A stretch of 64,000 nucleotides of DNA. It comes from G965222505 sp965222505. Its GTDB lineage: Bacteria > Bacteroidota > Rhodothermia > Rhodothermales > DATKEJ01. Positions within the stretch are counted from its first letter, which is position 1. Each line of letters starts with the position of its first letter. The notes under the pieces were generated by a model that saw nothing but the letters and a program-made list of their open reading frames with translations, searched no databases and was not told the DNA's origin. This document shows positions 1-8,212 of the stretch, one piece after another. The stretch is from contig OZ244956.1 in the NCBI GenBank assembly GCA_965222505.1, positions 744,001 to 808,000 on the forward strand, given 5' to 3'. Both the position numbers and the translations under genes were made by a program.

Positions 1-1
1 G

Positions 2-151
2 CGCCTCTCTGAACGGGGCCTGCCCACCCCGAACCTCTTCACGGGCGGACATCAATTCCACAGCAAGTACGAGTGGAACACGGTGCAAAACCTGGAGCGT
101 TCCCTGGCCTTCCTGAAACGCCTCGTTCGGTATTGGGGAGAGAATGGATGA
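2..151 (+). CDS. pepT: peptidase T-like aminotripeptidase, C-terminal fragment
   Basis: Only the last 49 codons are inside the window; the gene begins to the left. The visible peptide contains LPTPNLFTGGHQFHSKYEW followed by a final helix. This matches the C-terminal part of peptidase T (M20 metallopeptidase family), where a conserved P-N-(L/I)-F-x-G-G-x-x-F-H segment carries a His that binds the active-site zinc. Peptidase T releases the N-terminal residue of tripeptides in the cytoplasm. The frame ends in TGA at 149-151. A 6-bp hairpin (GGGCGA at 232-237 with TCGCCC at 247-252) lies about 80 bp downstream but has no T-run, so it is only a weak terminator candidate. The family call rests on this short motif; another M20 peptidase is possible. 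Confidence 0.7.
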   Translation, partial: RLSERGLPTPNLFTGGHQFHSKYEWNTVQNLERSLAFLKRLVRYWGENG

Positions 152-273
152 GCTAACCGTGTCGTTGACCTGGGCCGACCATGGTCACGATGCCGTGCGC
201 GGCCAGGCCGTTTTCATGATTAGACCTTGAAGGGCGACCACAAGGATCGCCCCGGCCTTCGGATGCCTCTACA

Positions 274-312
274 TAAAAAAAGGACCCCGGCGCTCGTCTC
301 GCACCGGGGCCC
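274..312 (-). terminator. intrinsic terminator of the TonB receptor gene
   Basis: Read on the minus strand, a GC-rich stem (GGCCCCGG at 305-312 pairing with the CCGGGGTCC side at 282-290) is followed by seven T residues (274-281). It starts 26 bp beyond the stop codon of the receptor gene and is a standard rho-independent terminator for it. Confidence 0.8.
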
Positions 313-337
313 TTGCGTTGAAACGCAGCGTTTGCCT

Positions 338-3300
338 TTAGAAGGAGTAGCGTACGCCGAACTGCATCAGCCAGCGTGAGCTGAACGTTCCGGCATCGAG
401 GATCTGGTCGTCAAACATTTCCTGTTCGGTGGAAATGTTGTCCGGGTTGAAGTCGAGCCGATAGATTGGCGTAAAGTCGCCGTTTTCAGGATCGACGAAA
501 CCACGGAAGTCAAGCAGGTGAAAACCCCCGTTGCTGCTGCTGGTGAACTTCCCGTAGCGCTTGCCCCAGTTTTTGTTGAGCAGGTTGCCGACGTTGAAGA
601 TGTCCAGCGTCACTTCCAGCGTATTCGATCGACCGGCGAAGTTGGCTGAGAGTTCTTGCGACAGCTTCAGGTCGAAGATGTGCTCGAAGGGCAGGCGGCT
701 GCCGTTGCGGTCCACATATTCGCCCCGGAGACCGGAGAGGTAGTTACTGCTGTTGACGTAGGTATCAAAGTCGGCAGCCTGTTGGGCGGCATCACCATCC
801 CACGTGAAATCGCTTCCGCTGTTGGGAATGAACACCAGGCTAAAGTCACGTCCACCAGGTGCCCCTGCCATGCCACCGCTGTTGTCGATGGTGTAGGAGA
901 AGGGCCGGCCCGTTTCGCCCGCATAGTAGAGTGAGAAGGTGGTGGCGAGATTATTGATGTATTGTGCCCGGTACGTCAACCCGGCGATGACACGGCTGCC
1001 GATGGCAAAGTCGGAGCGCGTCAGTTCCAGGTTGTTGGCCCCATTGACGTTCTCCATGCTGCGCCACAGCGTGTTGATTTGCGACGAGGTCCCATCGTTG
1101 ATCACCTGGCTATCGCCGTAGGTATAGGCCAGGTTGAAGAACAGATCGTTTTCGCCGAAGCGGGCTTGTTTCTGAACGCGGGCGGTTACGTCATAGGTAT
1201 AGCCTTCATCCGTATTGCCGACGCGGTGTACAGCGCTATAGCGCGGGTCGATGGCAACGTCCCCGAAGTATACTTCACGTCCTTCCGGGCCGTCCAGGTT
1301 CACGATGGTATTCGGGTTGAGGTTGACGTTCGTGACCAGTACGCCACTCAGCGTGTTCGTGTACTGCCCTTCAAGGGTGGCCAACCAGCCGTTCGGCAGT
1401 TGGTAATCCAGGCCGAGGCTCGTCCGGAAGACCCGCGGGTAACGGAAGTCTTCTTCGAAGATTTCCAAACGCCCACTGGGGATGTCGGACTGTCCAAAAT
1501 CAGAGCCAGTAAACGCATTCTGTGGATCGGCTACGAATGGAATCGGCGAGCCGTCGGGGAAGGTCCCGCCGAAGCGGAACACGAAGCCCGAGTTGGTGCC
1601 GTTGTTCAGGAACATACTGCCCGGCCACACAAAGGGTACACGACCCGTAAAAACGCCGAGGCCCCCACGCAGTTGCAGGGTTTGGTCACCGTTGACATCA
1701 TAGTTGAAGCCAAAGCGGGGCGAGATGTACGCGGCAGCAGCCGGGGTTTTACCCGGTTCGGCCCCGTTGAGGTCATAGAATTGCGAAATGTCCCGGATGG
1801 TGGTATCAAAGACGTCCGGTGCAAAGTTCGGATCACTCGTTACCTTCGGGACGTCTATGCGGATCCCACCGGACAGGCGCAACTGGTCATTGACCTGGAA
1901 CTCGTCCTGTATGTAGAAGCCAAGCTGATAGGCATCAAACGCACCAATGGCCTGGGTTTCATCTCCGGCGATGTTGTCTACGAGCGAGTAGCCCCGCTGG
2001 TAGACAGAAGGTGCAACAGGATTGCCATTGAGCGATTGCAGGAAGTCATCCAGGCTTCCGTATTCATATTGCCCGAAATTCTGGGGAATGAACAGGTTGC
2101 CGATAGAATAGAACTCGTTGTGCGTCCCGATGGTAAGCGTATGCCGACCTTTGAACAGGTTGAAGTTGTTCGTGATCGTGAAGATGTCCTGATCCAGGAT
2201 ATTCGCTGTTGAGAATGGTTCGGAGCCTAAGTTGATGGTCCCGGAGCCGTCGTCGATTTCCACAAACGGGAACGGGTCACCCGTGAACCCCCGATCATCC
2301 TTGACCCGGGTGTACCCAATCACCAGTTTGTTGGCATACTGGTTGCCGAACGTACTGTTGAGTTCGAGGGCCGAGGAGTTCGTGGTGCTCGGAAAGAACT
2401 CGGAGTTGTTCGAGAAATTAATATCGCGCGAGTCGCTTGCAAAAGCATCAAGGTTCTCGGAATCCGAGTAGCTATGCCGGGCACTCAGTTTGTGGTTCCG
2501 GCTCAGGTTCCAATCCAGCTTGACGAGCACCTTGTTATCGTCGAGCTTGGAGGTTTTATCACCAAAGGCTCCCGGGTTGTAATCTGCATTTTGGAGGGCG
2601 TTGCTCAGTTCTTCAAGCCGGTTAGCCGAATCTCCCTGGTACGTCGAGGAAAACGGCTGGGGGCTTTCGGAGCGCAAGATTTCGCCATTGACGAAGAAGA
2701 ACAATTTGTTCTGGATTAGTGGCCCCCCCAGGCGGAAGCCATAGCGGTTGTTGCTGAAATCGGGCAGGCTTTCCCGTTCGTCCTCGGAATCGACGAGGTC
2801 GATGGGGGTTTTGCCAGCCAGGCTTTCGTTGCGCAGGAAGGCGTAGGCCGAACCTTCAAACTGGTTCGTCCCGCTTCGGGTGATGGCGTTGATAGCCCCA
2901 CCCGTAAAGCCACTCTGCGTCACATCAAACGGCGAAATAGCGATGTTGAACTGCTCGATGGCGTCGATGCTGATGGGCGTTGAGCCGGTTTGACCACCGT
3001 TGGTCCCCTGTGCGGCAAGACCAAACACATCATTGTTGACGGCCCCATCAATAAAGATGGAGTTGTAACGGTTGTTTTGTCCGGCGATGGAGATGGCCGG
3101 GCCGTCATCGTCATCATTTTCAACGTAGGCTTGCGGCGTGAGCCGGGTAAAATCGGCCAGGTCACGCCCTACTGTTGGCGTAACGTTGATGGCACGCTCG
3201 TTGATGTTGGTAGACACGCCCGTGCGCTCATTATCGAAGATGCCGCCTTGTGCTACCACTTCTACTGTTTCGAGTTCGGTGGCACTTTCGCGGAGTTGGG

Positions 3301-3619
3301 CGTTGAGCCGATACGGTTCGCCGAGGGTCAGGTAGATGCCTTCGCGGACGAAGGTTTCAAAACCAACGAAGGACACCCGTACGCGGTAGGGTCCGCCGAC
3401 ACGCATGTTGGGCATGTTAAATGCCCCATCGACGTTTGTAATGGTGCCGTATTCTGAACCTGATGGGAGGTGAGTTGCCAGAATGGTTGCACCGGGTAAG
3501 GCCTCATTGTTTTCATCGATGACGGTACCCCGCATCCCGGACGTAGTTACCCCTTGGGCAAACACGCTGAGCGGAAGAATCGTCACCACCAAAAAGAGCC
3601 ATTTGGTTAGTGACTTCAT
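338..3619 (-). CDS. Oar-like TonB-dependent outer-membrane receptor with carboxypeptidase-like regulatory domain
   Basis: A 1093-residue protein. Residues 1 to about 21 are a signal peptide ending FAQG. About 24-110 form a carboxypeptidase-regulatory-like beta-sandwich (GTVIDENNEALPGATI). About 115-245 match the plug domain (VGRDLADFTRLTPQAYVEN; GQNNRYNSIFIDGAVNND; GGAINAITRSGTNQFEGSAY). The rest is a large predicted beta-barrel ending FGVRYSF, with the C-terminal aromatic needed for outer-membrane assembly. The plug wording is that of the Oar/OmpA-like receptor group common in Bacteroidota and myxobacteria, where substrates are mostly unknown. No SusD partner lies next to it, so polysaccharide uptake is not supported by context. 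The gene appears monocistronic, with a strong terminator behind it. The ATG start at 3619 gives a clean signal peptide. Confidence 0.9.
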   Translation of the reverse strand: MKSLTKWLFLVVTILPLSVFAQGVTTSGMRGTVIDENNEALPGATILATHLPSGSEYGTITNVDGAFNMPNMRVGGPYRVRVSFVGFETFVREGIYLTLGEPYRLNAQLRESATELETVEVVAQGGIFDNERTGVSTNINERAINVTPTVGRDLADFTRLTPQAYVENDDDDGPAISIAGQNNRYNSIFIDGAVNNDVFGLAAQGTNGGQTGSTPISIDAIEQFNIAISPFDVTQSGFTGGAINAITRSGTNQFEGSAYAFLRNESLAGKTPIDLVDSEDERESLPDFSNNRYGFRLGGPLIQNKLFFFVNGEILRSESPQPFSSTYQGDSANRLEELSNALQNADYNPGAFGDKTSKLDDNKVLVKLDWNLSRNHKLSARHSYSDSENLDAFASDSRDINFSNNSEFFPSTTNSSALELNSTFGNQYANKLVIGYTRVKDDRGFTGDPFPFVEIDDGSGTINLGSEPFSTANILDQDIFTITNNFNLFKGRHTLTIGTHNEFYSIGNLFIPQNFGQYEYGSLDDFLQSLNGNPVAPSVYQRGYSLVDNIAGDETQAIGAFDAYQLGFYIQDEFQVNDQLRLSGGIRIDVPKVTSDPNFAPDVFDTTIRDISQFYDLNGAEPGKTPAAAAYISPRFGFNYDVNGDQTLQLRGGLGVFTGRVPFVWPGSMFLNNGTNSGFVFRFGGTFPDGSPIPFVADPQNAFTGSDFGQSDIPSGRLEIFEEDFRYPRVFRTSLGLDYQLPNGWLATLEGQYTNTLSGVLVTNVNLNPNTIVNLDGPEGREVYFGDVAIDPRYSAVHRVGNTDEGYTYDVTARVQKQARFGENDLFFNLAYTYGDSQVINDGTSSQINTLWRSMENVNGANNLELTRSDFAIGSRVIAGLTYRAQYINNLATTFSLYYAGETGRPFSYTIDNSGGMAGAPGGRDFSLVFIPNSGSDFTWDGDAAQQAADFDTYVNSSNYLSGLRGEYVDRNGSRLPFEHIFDLKLSQELSANFAGRSNTLEVTLDIFNVGNLLNKNWGKRYGKFTSSSNGGFHLLDFRGFVDPENGDFTPIYRLDFNPDNISTEQEMFDDQILDAGTFSSRWLMQFGVRYSF

Positions 3620-3757
3620 ATATACAACCTCTTCTTAAGGTTTGGTGAGAGAAGGTACACCGAAATATAGGCTAGGTCAGAAAAGCGAGTCGATAAAGAA
3701 ACGATGCATTACACCAATTTAACACATGCATCAAAGAATAGATATACCCCAGAAGAA

Positions 3758-3835
3758 AAGCCGGTGGTTGGGTGATCCATCACCAATCATTTTTCCCTCC
3801 CCGGTCATTCACCAATAAACAATAAACCCCGGCTT
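3758..3835. repeat. intergenic inverted and 7-bp-phased repeat
   Basis: Outer arms AAGCCGG (3758-3764) and CCGGCTT (3829-3835) are inverted copies. Inside lies TTGGGTGATCCATCACCAA, an imperfect palindrome, and a doubled heptamer CAATAAA. The style resembles the heptamer-phased repeats at 14434, 36891, 37026 and 62270. It sits between the receptor gene and the tRNA-Val promoter. Function unknown. Confidence 0.4.
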
Positions 3836-3863
3836 GACTTCCGCCGACGGGGTACGGTATATT
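3834..3863 (+). promoter_or_regulatory. sigma-70-type promoter for tRNA-Val
   Basis: TTGACT (3834-3839) and TATATT (3858-3863) are separated by 18 bp. They lie about 28 bp before the mature tRNA 5' end, which leaves room for a short leader. Confidence 0.5.
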
Positions 3864-3890
3864 TTGCATCCTTCGTCAAACTGACAGATC

Positions 3891-3964
3891 GGGTCCTTAG
3901 CTCAGTTGGTTAGAGCGCTACGTTGACATCGTAGAGGTCGATGGTTCGAATCCATTAGGACCCA
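3891..3964 (+). tRNA. tRNA-Val (GAC)
   Basis: The 74-nt cloverleaf has acceptor GGGTCCT (3891-3897) pairing with AGGACCC (3957-3963). The anticodon stem CTACG/CGTAG encloses loop TTGACAT, giving anticodon GAC (valine). The T-arm loop reads GGTTCGAATCC. The CCA tail is not encoded: the discriminator A is followed by CAAG. It is a single gene with its own promoter and terminator. Confidence 0.95.
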
Positions 3965-3978
3965 CAAGATATTTTGCC

Positions 3979-4020
3979 CAACCCTATCATAAATAAGAAA
4001 TTATGACAGGGTTGTTTTTT
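3979..4020 (+). terminator. terminator of tRNA-Val
   Basis: AACCCTATCATAA (3980-3992) pairs with TTATGACAGGGTT (4001-4013) with a single mismatch. An 8-base loop and a following T-run make it a clear rho-independent terminator. Confidence 0.85.
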
Positions 4021-4063
4021 GATGGGTAAAGGTGGGGTAAAGACTTTCTTCTTATTCTTGGCC

Positions 4064-4210
4064 TCATCCTGCAGTTAGATCTCGAAGTAGTCTCTCCAAC
4101 CCTTTCTGATACGGCGCGTGCCTCTCCCACTCTGAAAAGTCAGGCACGAAGTAAGAACGCACCTCAGCCGCCAGGTCAACGCCCGTGTCTGCATCGATCA
4201 GCTCCCACAC
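4064..4210 (-). pseudogene. C-terminal remnant of an unidentified protein
   Basis: On the minus strand a frame of 48 codons reads VWELIDADTGVDLAAEVRSY and continues with WERHAPYQKGLERLLRDL before a TGA stop. The composition, with amphipathic helices and an ordinary codon pattern, looks like real protein. The frame is closed upstream by TAA just before a possible GTG start at 4210, and no ribosome-binding site is convincing. The likeliest reading is the tail of a longer gene lost by deletion next to the tRNA-Val locus. A genuine small GTG-started gene is the alternative. The family is not recognised. Confidence 0.4.
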
Positions 4211-4302
4211 CTTATCTCTTTATGTGGGATGATGGTGATGGGAAATGGCCCCTGCCGGTAACATCAAGCAAAAGCCGCACCTGGGGTCTGGCTGAACCAG
4301 TA

Positions 4303-6522
4303 TTACCCGGTTTGTACCGGGGTCGATTCCGGCCAATAGGGATTTTCCTGGGTGAACGGTTGATGGTAGACCCTTTTTCCAGTTGCTTTCGCCAACGCGT
4401 TGGCCAGGGCCCCGGAAATGGGTGGCAAGGACGGCTCCCCGAGGCCGGTAGGATCGATGCCGTTTTCAACGAAAAAGGTCTCGATTTCCAGCGGAGCCTC
4501 GCTATGCCGAATCAGTCGGTATGCTTGGTAATTGTCCTGGTCGGGTTTGCCATCGGTAAACGATAAGCCGCTGTACATTGCATGACCGATGCCGTCGATG
4601 ATGCCGCCTTCGATCTGGTTCAGGGCACTGCCCGGATTCACAACGATCCCACAATCCACGGCACACCACACCTTCTTGACGCGGGGCTGGTCGTTTTCCA
4701 TCACCACATCGAGCACCTGGGCCACATACGAGTTGTGACAGTAATACGCAGACACGCCACGGTGTACCCCTGGCATCTCCGCGCCCCATTTGGCCTTTTC
4801 CTTGACCAGTCTCAGGACGCCAGCATACCGTTCCGGGTCATAGTCATTCTCTTCTCCAACGGGGTTGGAGATCGCCCGATCAAACAATTCCAGCCGGAAG
4901 TCGATGGGGTCCTTGCCAGCAGCTTCGGCCACCTCATCCAGAAAGGCCTGTTCGGCCCCCGCAATGAAGTTTGAGCGCGGGGCGCGCCAGGCACCGGTCG
5001 AAATATTGGAATCCAGGCTGAGGTTTTCGGCGAGGTAGTTGTCCACGGTACCCGCTGGGAACCGGTTGGCAAACACCGGGCTGCCATGAATACCCGCCCC
5101 GCGTACGTGAAAGCCGATCAGGTTATGGTCGGCATCCAATGCGGCCCGGTAGGTAACGGTGTACGCCGGGCGGTAGGTGCCCTGCGTCATGTCATCCTCA
5201 CGGGTATAGACCAGTTTGATGGGAGCCTGGGCCTTTTGCGAGATCAGTGCAGCTTCAACCCCGAAATTTCCATAGAGCCGACGGCCAAAGCCACCTCCCA
5301 TACGGGTCATCATGATGGAAATATCGGCTTCCGGCAGGCCGAGGACGCTGGACACGGTTTTCCGAAGAAATTCGGGGGTTTGAATCGGGCCGATGAGTTC
5401 CGCCTTGTCTGCCCGGACATCGGCAAAGAAGTTCATCGGTTCCATGGTGTTGTGCGCCAGGAACGGGGCGCTGTAGGTCCGTTCCACAACCTGCGCGGCA
5501 CCTGCAAAGGCCGCTGCCGGATTCCCATCTTTGCGGGCCGGCTGCCCCCCATCCTTGCGCACCAGATCGGCCAGACCCTTGACATGGTCGGCGCTGTTTT
5601 CCGGGGCACTGGTGGTTTCCCATGCTATGTTGAGGGCCTTTTTGGCCTGCATAACCTCCCAGGTCGTATGACCCAATACAGCCACCAGTTCGGGAAAGGC
5701 ATTCACGTCAGACCATTGCCGGTCAAATCCATCTGGGGCGGCATTGATCGTGATGACATCTTTGATGCCGGGCATGGCCAGGGCCGCTTCGGCATCAATG
5801 GATTTCAGTTTCTGGCCGAAGGCCGGGGGATGCACGATCATCGCGATCAGCATCCCCTCCCGCTTGAAATCAAGCCCGAACAACGGCTCCCCTTTCACGA
5901 TTTTTGGGGCATCCACATTCTTGCGCGTCGTGCCAATAATCTTGAAATCAGCCGGGTCTTTGAGTTGGACTTCTTCAGGCACCGGCATGGTAGCGGCCAG
6001 AGACGCGACCTCACCATACCCGGCGGACTGTTTGGTTCCTGCATGTTTGATCTGGCCCGCCTCGGTGGTGAGTTCTTCGATGGGCACATTCCACTGTTGC
6101 GCGGCAGCGGCCAGCAACATACTCCGGGCGGTGGCCCCGGCCATGCGCAAGCCCTGCCAGCCCTGGCGAATCGACTGACTGCCACCGGCCAGTTGGCGGG
6201 TGAAATGGTCGGTGTCCAGACCGGCCTGTTCGACGATCACATCATTCCAGTCCACATCCAGTTCTTCAGCCACAATCATGGGCATGGCCGTCTTGACATT
6301 CTGCCCGATTTCAGGATTGGGAGACATGATGGTGACGATCCCGTTGTCCCCGATTTTCAGGAAGGCATTGACATCAAACCATTCCTTGGGCATCGCCCGG
6401 ATTTGCTCCGGCGAGGGTTTACACGAGGCCAGCCAGCTAAAGCCCAGCATCATCCCGCCACCGGCCAGCGTGGATGCTTTCAGGAAAGAACGTCTGTTAT
6501 ACGTTGTTTTTACTAAACTCAT
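4303..6522 (-). CDS. molybdopterin-binding subunit of an isoquinoline 1-oxidoreductase-type molybdenum hydroxylase
   Basis: A 739-residue large subunit of the xanthine dehydrogenase family, IorB type. The N-terminus has a twin-arginine motif (NRRSFLKAS, residues 9-17), a hydrophobic stretch and WLASC at about residue 34, which looks like a lipobox. The protein is therefore probably exported folded and possibly membrane-anchored. Molybdopterin-binding signatures follow: ERTYSAPFLAHNTMEPMN near 350, GGGFGRR near 411 and GAWRAPRSNF near 515. GLGEPSLPP near 695 carries the expected catalytic Glu. The electron-transfer partner is the 2Fe-2S protein encoded 13 bp upstream in the same operon. Family members oxidise aldehydes or N-heterocycles; the substrate cannot be read from sequence. 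No cytochrome c subunit or cofactor-maturation gene is adjacent. Confidence 0.9.
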   Translation of the reverse strand: MSLVKTTYNRRSFLKASTLAGGGMMLGFSWLASCKPSPEQIRAMPKEWFDVNAFLKIGDNGIVTIMSPNPEIGQNVKTAMPMIVAEELDVDWNDVIVEQAGLDTDHFTRQLAGGSQSIRQGWQGLRMAGATARSMLLAAAAQQWNVPIEELTTEAGQIKHAGTKQSAGYGEVASLAATMPVPEEVQLKDPADFKIIGTTRKNVDAPKIVKGEPLFGLDFKREGMLIAMIVHPPAFGQKLKSIDAEAALAMPGIKDVITINAAPDGFDRQWSDVNAFPELVAVLGHTTWEVMQAKKALNIAWETTSAPENSADHVKGLADLVRKDGGQPARKDGNPAAAFAGAAQVVERTYSAPFLAHNTMEPMNFFADVRADKAELIGPIQTPEFLRKTVSSVLGLPEADISIMMTRMGGGFGRRLYGNFGVEAALISQKAQAPIKLVYTREDDMTQGTYRPAYTVTYRAALDADHNLIGFHVRGAGIHGSPVFANRFPAGTVDNYLAENLSLDSNISTGAWRAPRSNFIAGAEQAFLDEVAEAAGKDPIDFRLELFDRAISNPVGEENDYDPERYAGVLRLVKEKAKWGAEMPGVHRGVSAYYCHNSYVAQVLDVVMENDQPRVKKVWCAVDCGIVVNPGSALNQIEGGIIDGIGHAMYSGLSFTDGKPDQDNYQAYRLIRHSEAPLEIETFFVENGIDPTGLGEPSLPPISGALANALAKATGKRVYHQPFTQENPYWPESTPVQTG

Positions 6523-6535
6523 AATCCTGCTCGTT

Positions 6536-6997
6536 TTAGCCCATGTTAGAGGCAGCTGTCTTGATGGCGGCTTTGATCCGGATGTAGGTTCCGCACCGGC
6601 AGAGGTTGCCGTTCATGGCCGCCTCGATTTCTTCGTCGGTTGGCGAGGGGTTTTGCGCCAAAAACGCCGCAGCATTCATGATTTGCCCGGCCTGGCAATA
6701 GCCACACTGCGGCACATCATGTTCCAGCCAAGCCTTTTGAACCGGATGGTCTCCCCTGGCCGAGAGGCCCTCGATGGTGGTGATGGACTTATTGCCCACG
6801 CTGGAGACAGGAAACGTACAAGACCGGATGGCTGCACCGTCGAGGTGTACCGTACAGGCACCGCACATAGCGATGCCACATCCGTATTTGGTGCCGACCA
6901 GATCTAGGTGTTCCCTTAACACCCACAACACGGGGGTATCCGGGGACACGTCGACTTGGTGTTCTTCACCGTTGATCGTGAGGTTATAGATCGCCAT
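6536..6997 (-). CDS. 2Fe-2S subunit of the molybdenum hydroxylase
   Basis: A 153-residue small subunit of the IorA type. An N-terminal plant-type ferredoxin fold has the cluster motif YGCGIAMCGACTVHLDG (about 40-56). A C-terminal helical domain binds the second 2Fe-2S cluster through CGYCQAGQIM (about 100) and CRCGTY (about 136). It passes electrons from the molybdenum site of the large subunit encoded just downstream. The ATG at 6997 is preferred because the product then starts MAIYNLTINGEEHQVD, the family's usual N-terminus; the frame continues to a GTG at 7036, but those extra residues look like leader. It lacks its own Tat signal and is probably co-exported with the large subunit. Confidence 0.9.
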   Translation of the reverse strand: MAIYNLTINGEEHQVDVSPDTPVLWVLREHLDLVGTKYGCGIAMCGACTVHLDGAAIRSCTFPVSSVGNKSITTIEGLSARGDHPVQKAWLEHDVPQCGYCQAGQIMNAAAFLAQNPSPTDEEIEAAMNGNLCRCGTYIRIKAAIKTAASNMG

Positions 6998-7200
6998 ACA
7001 CTTACGAGCCGATTGGAGTGAGAGAGGAGTCAGCACGTGCTGATCCCTAAAGGTAATTTTTTTTACAGTCAGATGCCAGCAAAAACACGTGCCTATCCCC
7101 TACACACACATTGTATGCATTTTTATTCTGTTCCTTCCTCAAACGAGGAGGGGGCGGTCGGCTGCTCGCGTTACATGAGTTTAAGTAGAGGGAGGCAACG

Positions 7201-7368
7201 TTACCCGGTCAAATCTTCCTCATCCCAGTCGTCATCCCCACCTTCATCCTCATCCCAGTCGTCTTCCTCATCCCAATCATCATCCTCATCCCAGTCGTCG
7301 TCTTCTTCGTATGGTTCCTGGGCGTAAATGCGATAGTCCTCGTCGTGTGCTCGTTTGTTCCATTTCAT
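7201..7368 (-). CDS. small acidic protein with DDDWDE repeats
   Basis: A 55-residue frame starts MKWNKRAHDEDYRIYAQEPY. The rest is almost only Asp, Glu and Trp in four or five units of the form DDDWDE/EDDWDE, ending EDLTG and TAA. A basic N-terminal ten residues precede about 35 very acidic ones. The tandem repeat is also visible in the DNA as GATGAGG/GACTGGGATGAG units, so the length may vary between strains. There is no signal peptide and no known domain. It lies downstream of another gene on the same strand whose product also ends in an acidic tail (7430-7807), separated by 61 bp, so the two may be co-transcribed. The function is unknown; a disordered polyanionic mimic or metal binder is possible. 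Gene status rests on clean start and stop and the repeated protein pattern. Confidence 0.55.
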   Translation of the reverse strand: MKWNKRAHDEDYRIYAQEPYEEDDDWDEDDDWDEEDDWDEDEGGDDDWDEEDLTG

Positions 7369-7429
7369 GGCTTATTACAGTTTTCTGGTAAATGGGGTTT
7401 GGGCGTGCATCCAGTCAAGCATATACGCC

Positions 7430-7807
7430 CTAATCCTCCTCCTCGTCTGCGGACCCTTCGTCGGCTTCTTGAAGGGCTGTCTTGATGGAGTCCTCTTCAT
7501 CCGGCAGCACATCGTCTTCGTCTTCAAGATCGTCTTTGGGCATTTCGGTCCCAGGCACGCCGGGCAGCAGACGGTAGCGGGTATATTCGTCCTCACCATT
7601 GGATGCAGCGACGGCTTCCACCAGTCCTGATGCGATGATGTGCCGGGCCACCAGCAACTTGCAGGGCGTGGGCCGCAACGCGTTGCACCGCAGGCTGGCC
7701 CGGTTCGGCCATACCAGCAGTTCACAACCCTGTTTCATTTTTTGGATGATGTGGTTGTGCCAGACATCTTTGGAAACCGTAGGGCGGGGAAAATTGACAT
7801 CTTGCAT
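7430..7807 (-). CDS. uncharacterised protein with acidic C-terminal tail
   Basis: The product is 125 residues. The N-terminal 85 or so look globular (DVWHNHIIQKMKQGCELLVW; CKLLVARHIIASGLVEAV). The last 30 to 40 are dominated by Asp and Glu (DDLEDEDDVLPDEED) and end EEED. There is no signal peptide or membrane segment. ATG at 7807 is chosen because it opens the globular part (MQDVNFPRP); the frame is open further upstream, but that part is Arg/Gly-rich and lacks family character. It precedes the acidic 55-residue gene on the same strand. No family is recognised. Confidence 0.6.
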   Translation of the reverse strand: MQDVNFPRPTVSKDVWHNHIIQKMKQGCELLVWPNRASLRCNALRPTPCKLLVARHIIASGLVEAVAASNGEDEYTRYRLLPGVPGTEMPKDDLEDEDDVLPDEEDSIKTALQEADEGSADEEED

Positions 7808-8212
7808 CGCTGATACCCTCGCAAGATTATGGCGGCGCACACAGCCGCTTGCTCCCTCCTTTCCACTCCTCATGCCAGCCGTGGCATGACACAGGTGGAA
7901 TAACGCCTGGATCTCCCGGCAAAGGATGGGCTATGTACGCAGACCAATATTACCGCATAGAGGCATGATCCCTGATCAGGATCATGGCGACAATATTCAG
8001 TTACCGGGTTAGTGAAAAGCGACGGCCCCAAATCGAACCTCCACACACAGGTCGCTTAAAATTGGCGCTGCAACGATGGGCTTCGATAAAAAGTTTCCGT
8101 GAAGATGAGTTTTTTTGGGGGGTTAATTATTTTCCGGATTGGAGGCATCCCTTGCCATGATTCCCTTGCCAACGGCTCCCGTTTTGTGCACGGTTGCCCT
8201 GGGCGGTGTTCC
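7808..8212. other. intergenic region without recognised genes
   Basis: About 400 bp between the acidic-tail gene and the DUF4139 gene, both on the minus strand. No convincing coding frame, tRNA or riboswitch was seen. A short palindrome TGATCCCTGATCAGGATCA occurs near 7966-7984. The region presumably carries the promoter of the gene ending at 7430. Confidence 0.4.

Noticed and set aside
962..2212. Long open frame (about 416 codons) antisense to the TonB receptor gene
   Set aside because: It mirrors the codon structure of the receptor, which has a signal peptide, domains and a terminator; the antisense product has no recognisable motif.
3965..4302. Integrated island at tRNA-Val with duplicated attachment site
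   Set aside because: No second copy of the tRNA 3' end and no integrase was found in the following kilobases.
5086..6516. Open frame of about 476 codons antisense to the molybdenum hydroxylase gene
   Set aside because: It is a shadow of a clearly conserved gene; its product is His/Gly-rich without domains.
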